A DNA stretch of 7,420 nucleotides from an uncultured Pseudodesulfovibrio sp. (GTDB taxonomy: Bacteria > Desulfobacterota > Desulfovibrionia > Desulfovibrionales > Desulfovibrionaceae), in NCBI GenBank assembly GCA_947259235.1, contig CAMYLL010000126.1, forward strand, positions 1 to 7,420, written 5' to 3'. The position numbers and the translations under genes were made by a program. The notes beneath the pieces were generated by a model. That model was not told the origin of the DNA. It did no database searches and was given only the letters and a program-made list of their open reading frames with translations. The first letter of the stretch is position 1, and each line of letters begins with the position of its first letter. Positions 6,824 through 7,420 of this stretch are shown piece by piece.

Positions 6824-7420
6824 ATGTTGCTGCCTAACAAGAAAGTATTCTATCAGGGACTGATCCTTGCCGCAGGCTTCCTGGCGGTCCTGTATTACAT
6901 GTTCACGCCGAGCTTCGGCGGTACCAACGCGTTCCACGCGTCGGACAACCTGTTCAACTCCATCTCCAAGGGATCGACGTACTATATCCCGCAGGTCCTG
7001 GAAGGAGCCAAGGCGTATGACGGCAAGAGCTTCGAGGTGACCATCTTCGAGGATGAGCCCAAGTACGCGCCCTTTGCCACCACCATCCTGTCCGCCAGCG
7101 GCCTGGCCGTTGCCCCGGCAGGCCAGGGACTGCGCGTCTCCGGCGACCTGGGCGCACTCATGGCCCGCGTCACCGAGGATTCCGACGCCATGTTCAAGAA
7201 CGAGGGCAAGGTCCTCTCCGACAAGTATGGTATGGACGAGAGACAGGCCATGTATGTATGGTGGCAGACGATGCGGGAGATCAAGGTCACCCTTGATCAA
7301 CAGAAGGTCTTCCCCCCGGCCACGTTCATCGACAAGAACGTCATCAAGCGCGCCATCGAGGTCGGCTACAACTACTACGGCATCGAGGGACAGAGCGCGA
7401 GCGAGCGTTGGGGGATCATC
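6824..7420 (+). CDS. Membrane-anchored protein of unrecognised family, 3' end outside the window
   Basis: The frame runs without a stop from ATG 6824 to the right edge, 199 codons. Residues 9-27 (FYQGLILAAGFLAVLYYMF) form one membrane helix preceded by a Lys pair, so the protein is probably anchored with the bulk outside the cytoplasm. The following part (28-199) is mostly soluble and mixed, with aromatic-rich patches such as YVWWQTMREI (144-153) and VGYNYYGIE (180-188). No catalytic motif or heme-binding CXXCH is seen, and there is no cysteine in the visible part. I do not assign a function. Its 3-base gap from the TauE/SafE gene, with its ribosome site inside that gene, argues that the two are made together and may form one transport complex. 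I have an impression, unverified, that Desulfovibrionales carry similar proteins next to TauE/SafE genes and that a further membrane helix follows off the right edge. The ATG is well supported by the Shine-Dalgarno site. Confidence 0.85.
   Translation, partial: MLLPNKKVFYQGLILAAGFLAVLYYMFTPSFGGTNAFHASDNLFNSISKGSTYYIPQVLEGAKAYDGKSFEVTIFEDEPKYAPFATTILSASGLAVAPAGQGLRVSGDLGALMARVTEDSDAMFKNEGKVLSDKYGMDERQAMYVWWQTMREIKVTLDQQKVFPPATFIDKNVIKRAIEVGYNYYGIEGQSASERWGII

Noticed and set aside
5489..7300. Minus-strand open frame of 603 codons opposite the permease and the last gene
   Set aside because: Repetitive His/Asp/Gly/Glu-rich translation with no recognisable domain; it is the antisense shadow of two well-supported + strand genes that have ribosome sites.

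Overview
The window reads as two blocks of different origin joined inside one open reading frame. The left block (1 to about 2575) is very GC-rich: hand-counted lines give about 78% GC at 901-960 and 65-70% at 2341-2580. It carries the 3' part of a DUF3604-family gene and a sugar-type MFS/GPH cation symporter whose frame is broken near 1500. This pair looks like cargo of a high-GC heterotrophic proteobacterium or myxobacterium-like organism, but I cannot place it further. The right block (about 2575 to 7420) drops to about 58% GC in the first lines after the join. Its gene set resembles Desulfovibrionales (Desulfovibrio/Pseudodesulfovibrio-type sulfate reducers): a Cache-domain sensor histidine kinase, three consecutive single-domain response regulators, a long TauE/SafE-family anion exporter and a membrane-anchored protein cut by the window edge. 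The taxonomic impressions come from remembered family resemblance, not from a search.

Layout, all on the + strand: DUF3604 protein (5' truncated, 1-1302); GPH symporter (1313 to about 2580, one frameshift, last helix missing); histidine kinase (about 2580-4209), which has no start codon of its own and is read in frame from the symporter; receiver proteins at 4255-4686, 4697-5068 and 5082-5492; TauE/SafE permease 5558-6820; membrane-anchored protein of unrecognised family 6824 to the right edge. Gaps in the right block are 45, 10, 13, 65 and 3 bases, with a Shine-Dalgarno site before each start, so this block looks like one operon. No RNA genes, insertion sequences, CRISPR arrays or clear terminators were seen, and no gene-free stretch reaches 300 bases.

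Working model for the right block: the kinase senses a periplasmic ligand through its Cache domain, phosphorylates one or more of the three DNA-binding-free receivers, and the system controls or accompanies an anion exporter (TauE/SafE) and its small membrane partner. The target of the receivers is not visible.

The most striking object is the continuous 877-codon frame (1576-4209) joining 9 transporter helices to a Cache-histidine kinase. It could be a natural transporter-kinase fusion, and the helix count would even place the Cache domain in the periplasm. However, the composition shift at the join, loss of the transporter's last helix, loss of the kinase's own start and first helix, and the nearby frameshift make a chimeric assembly, or a recombination scar, more likely.
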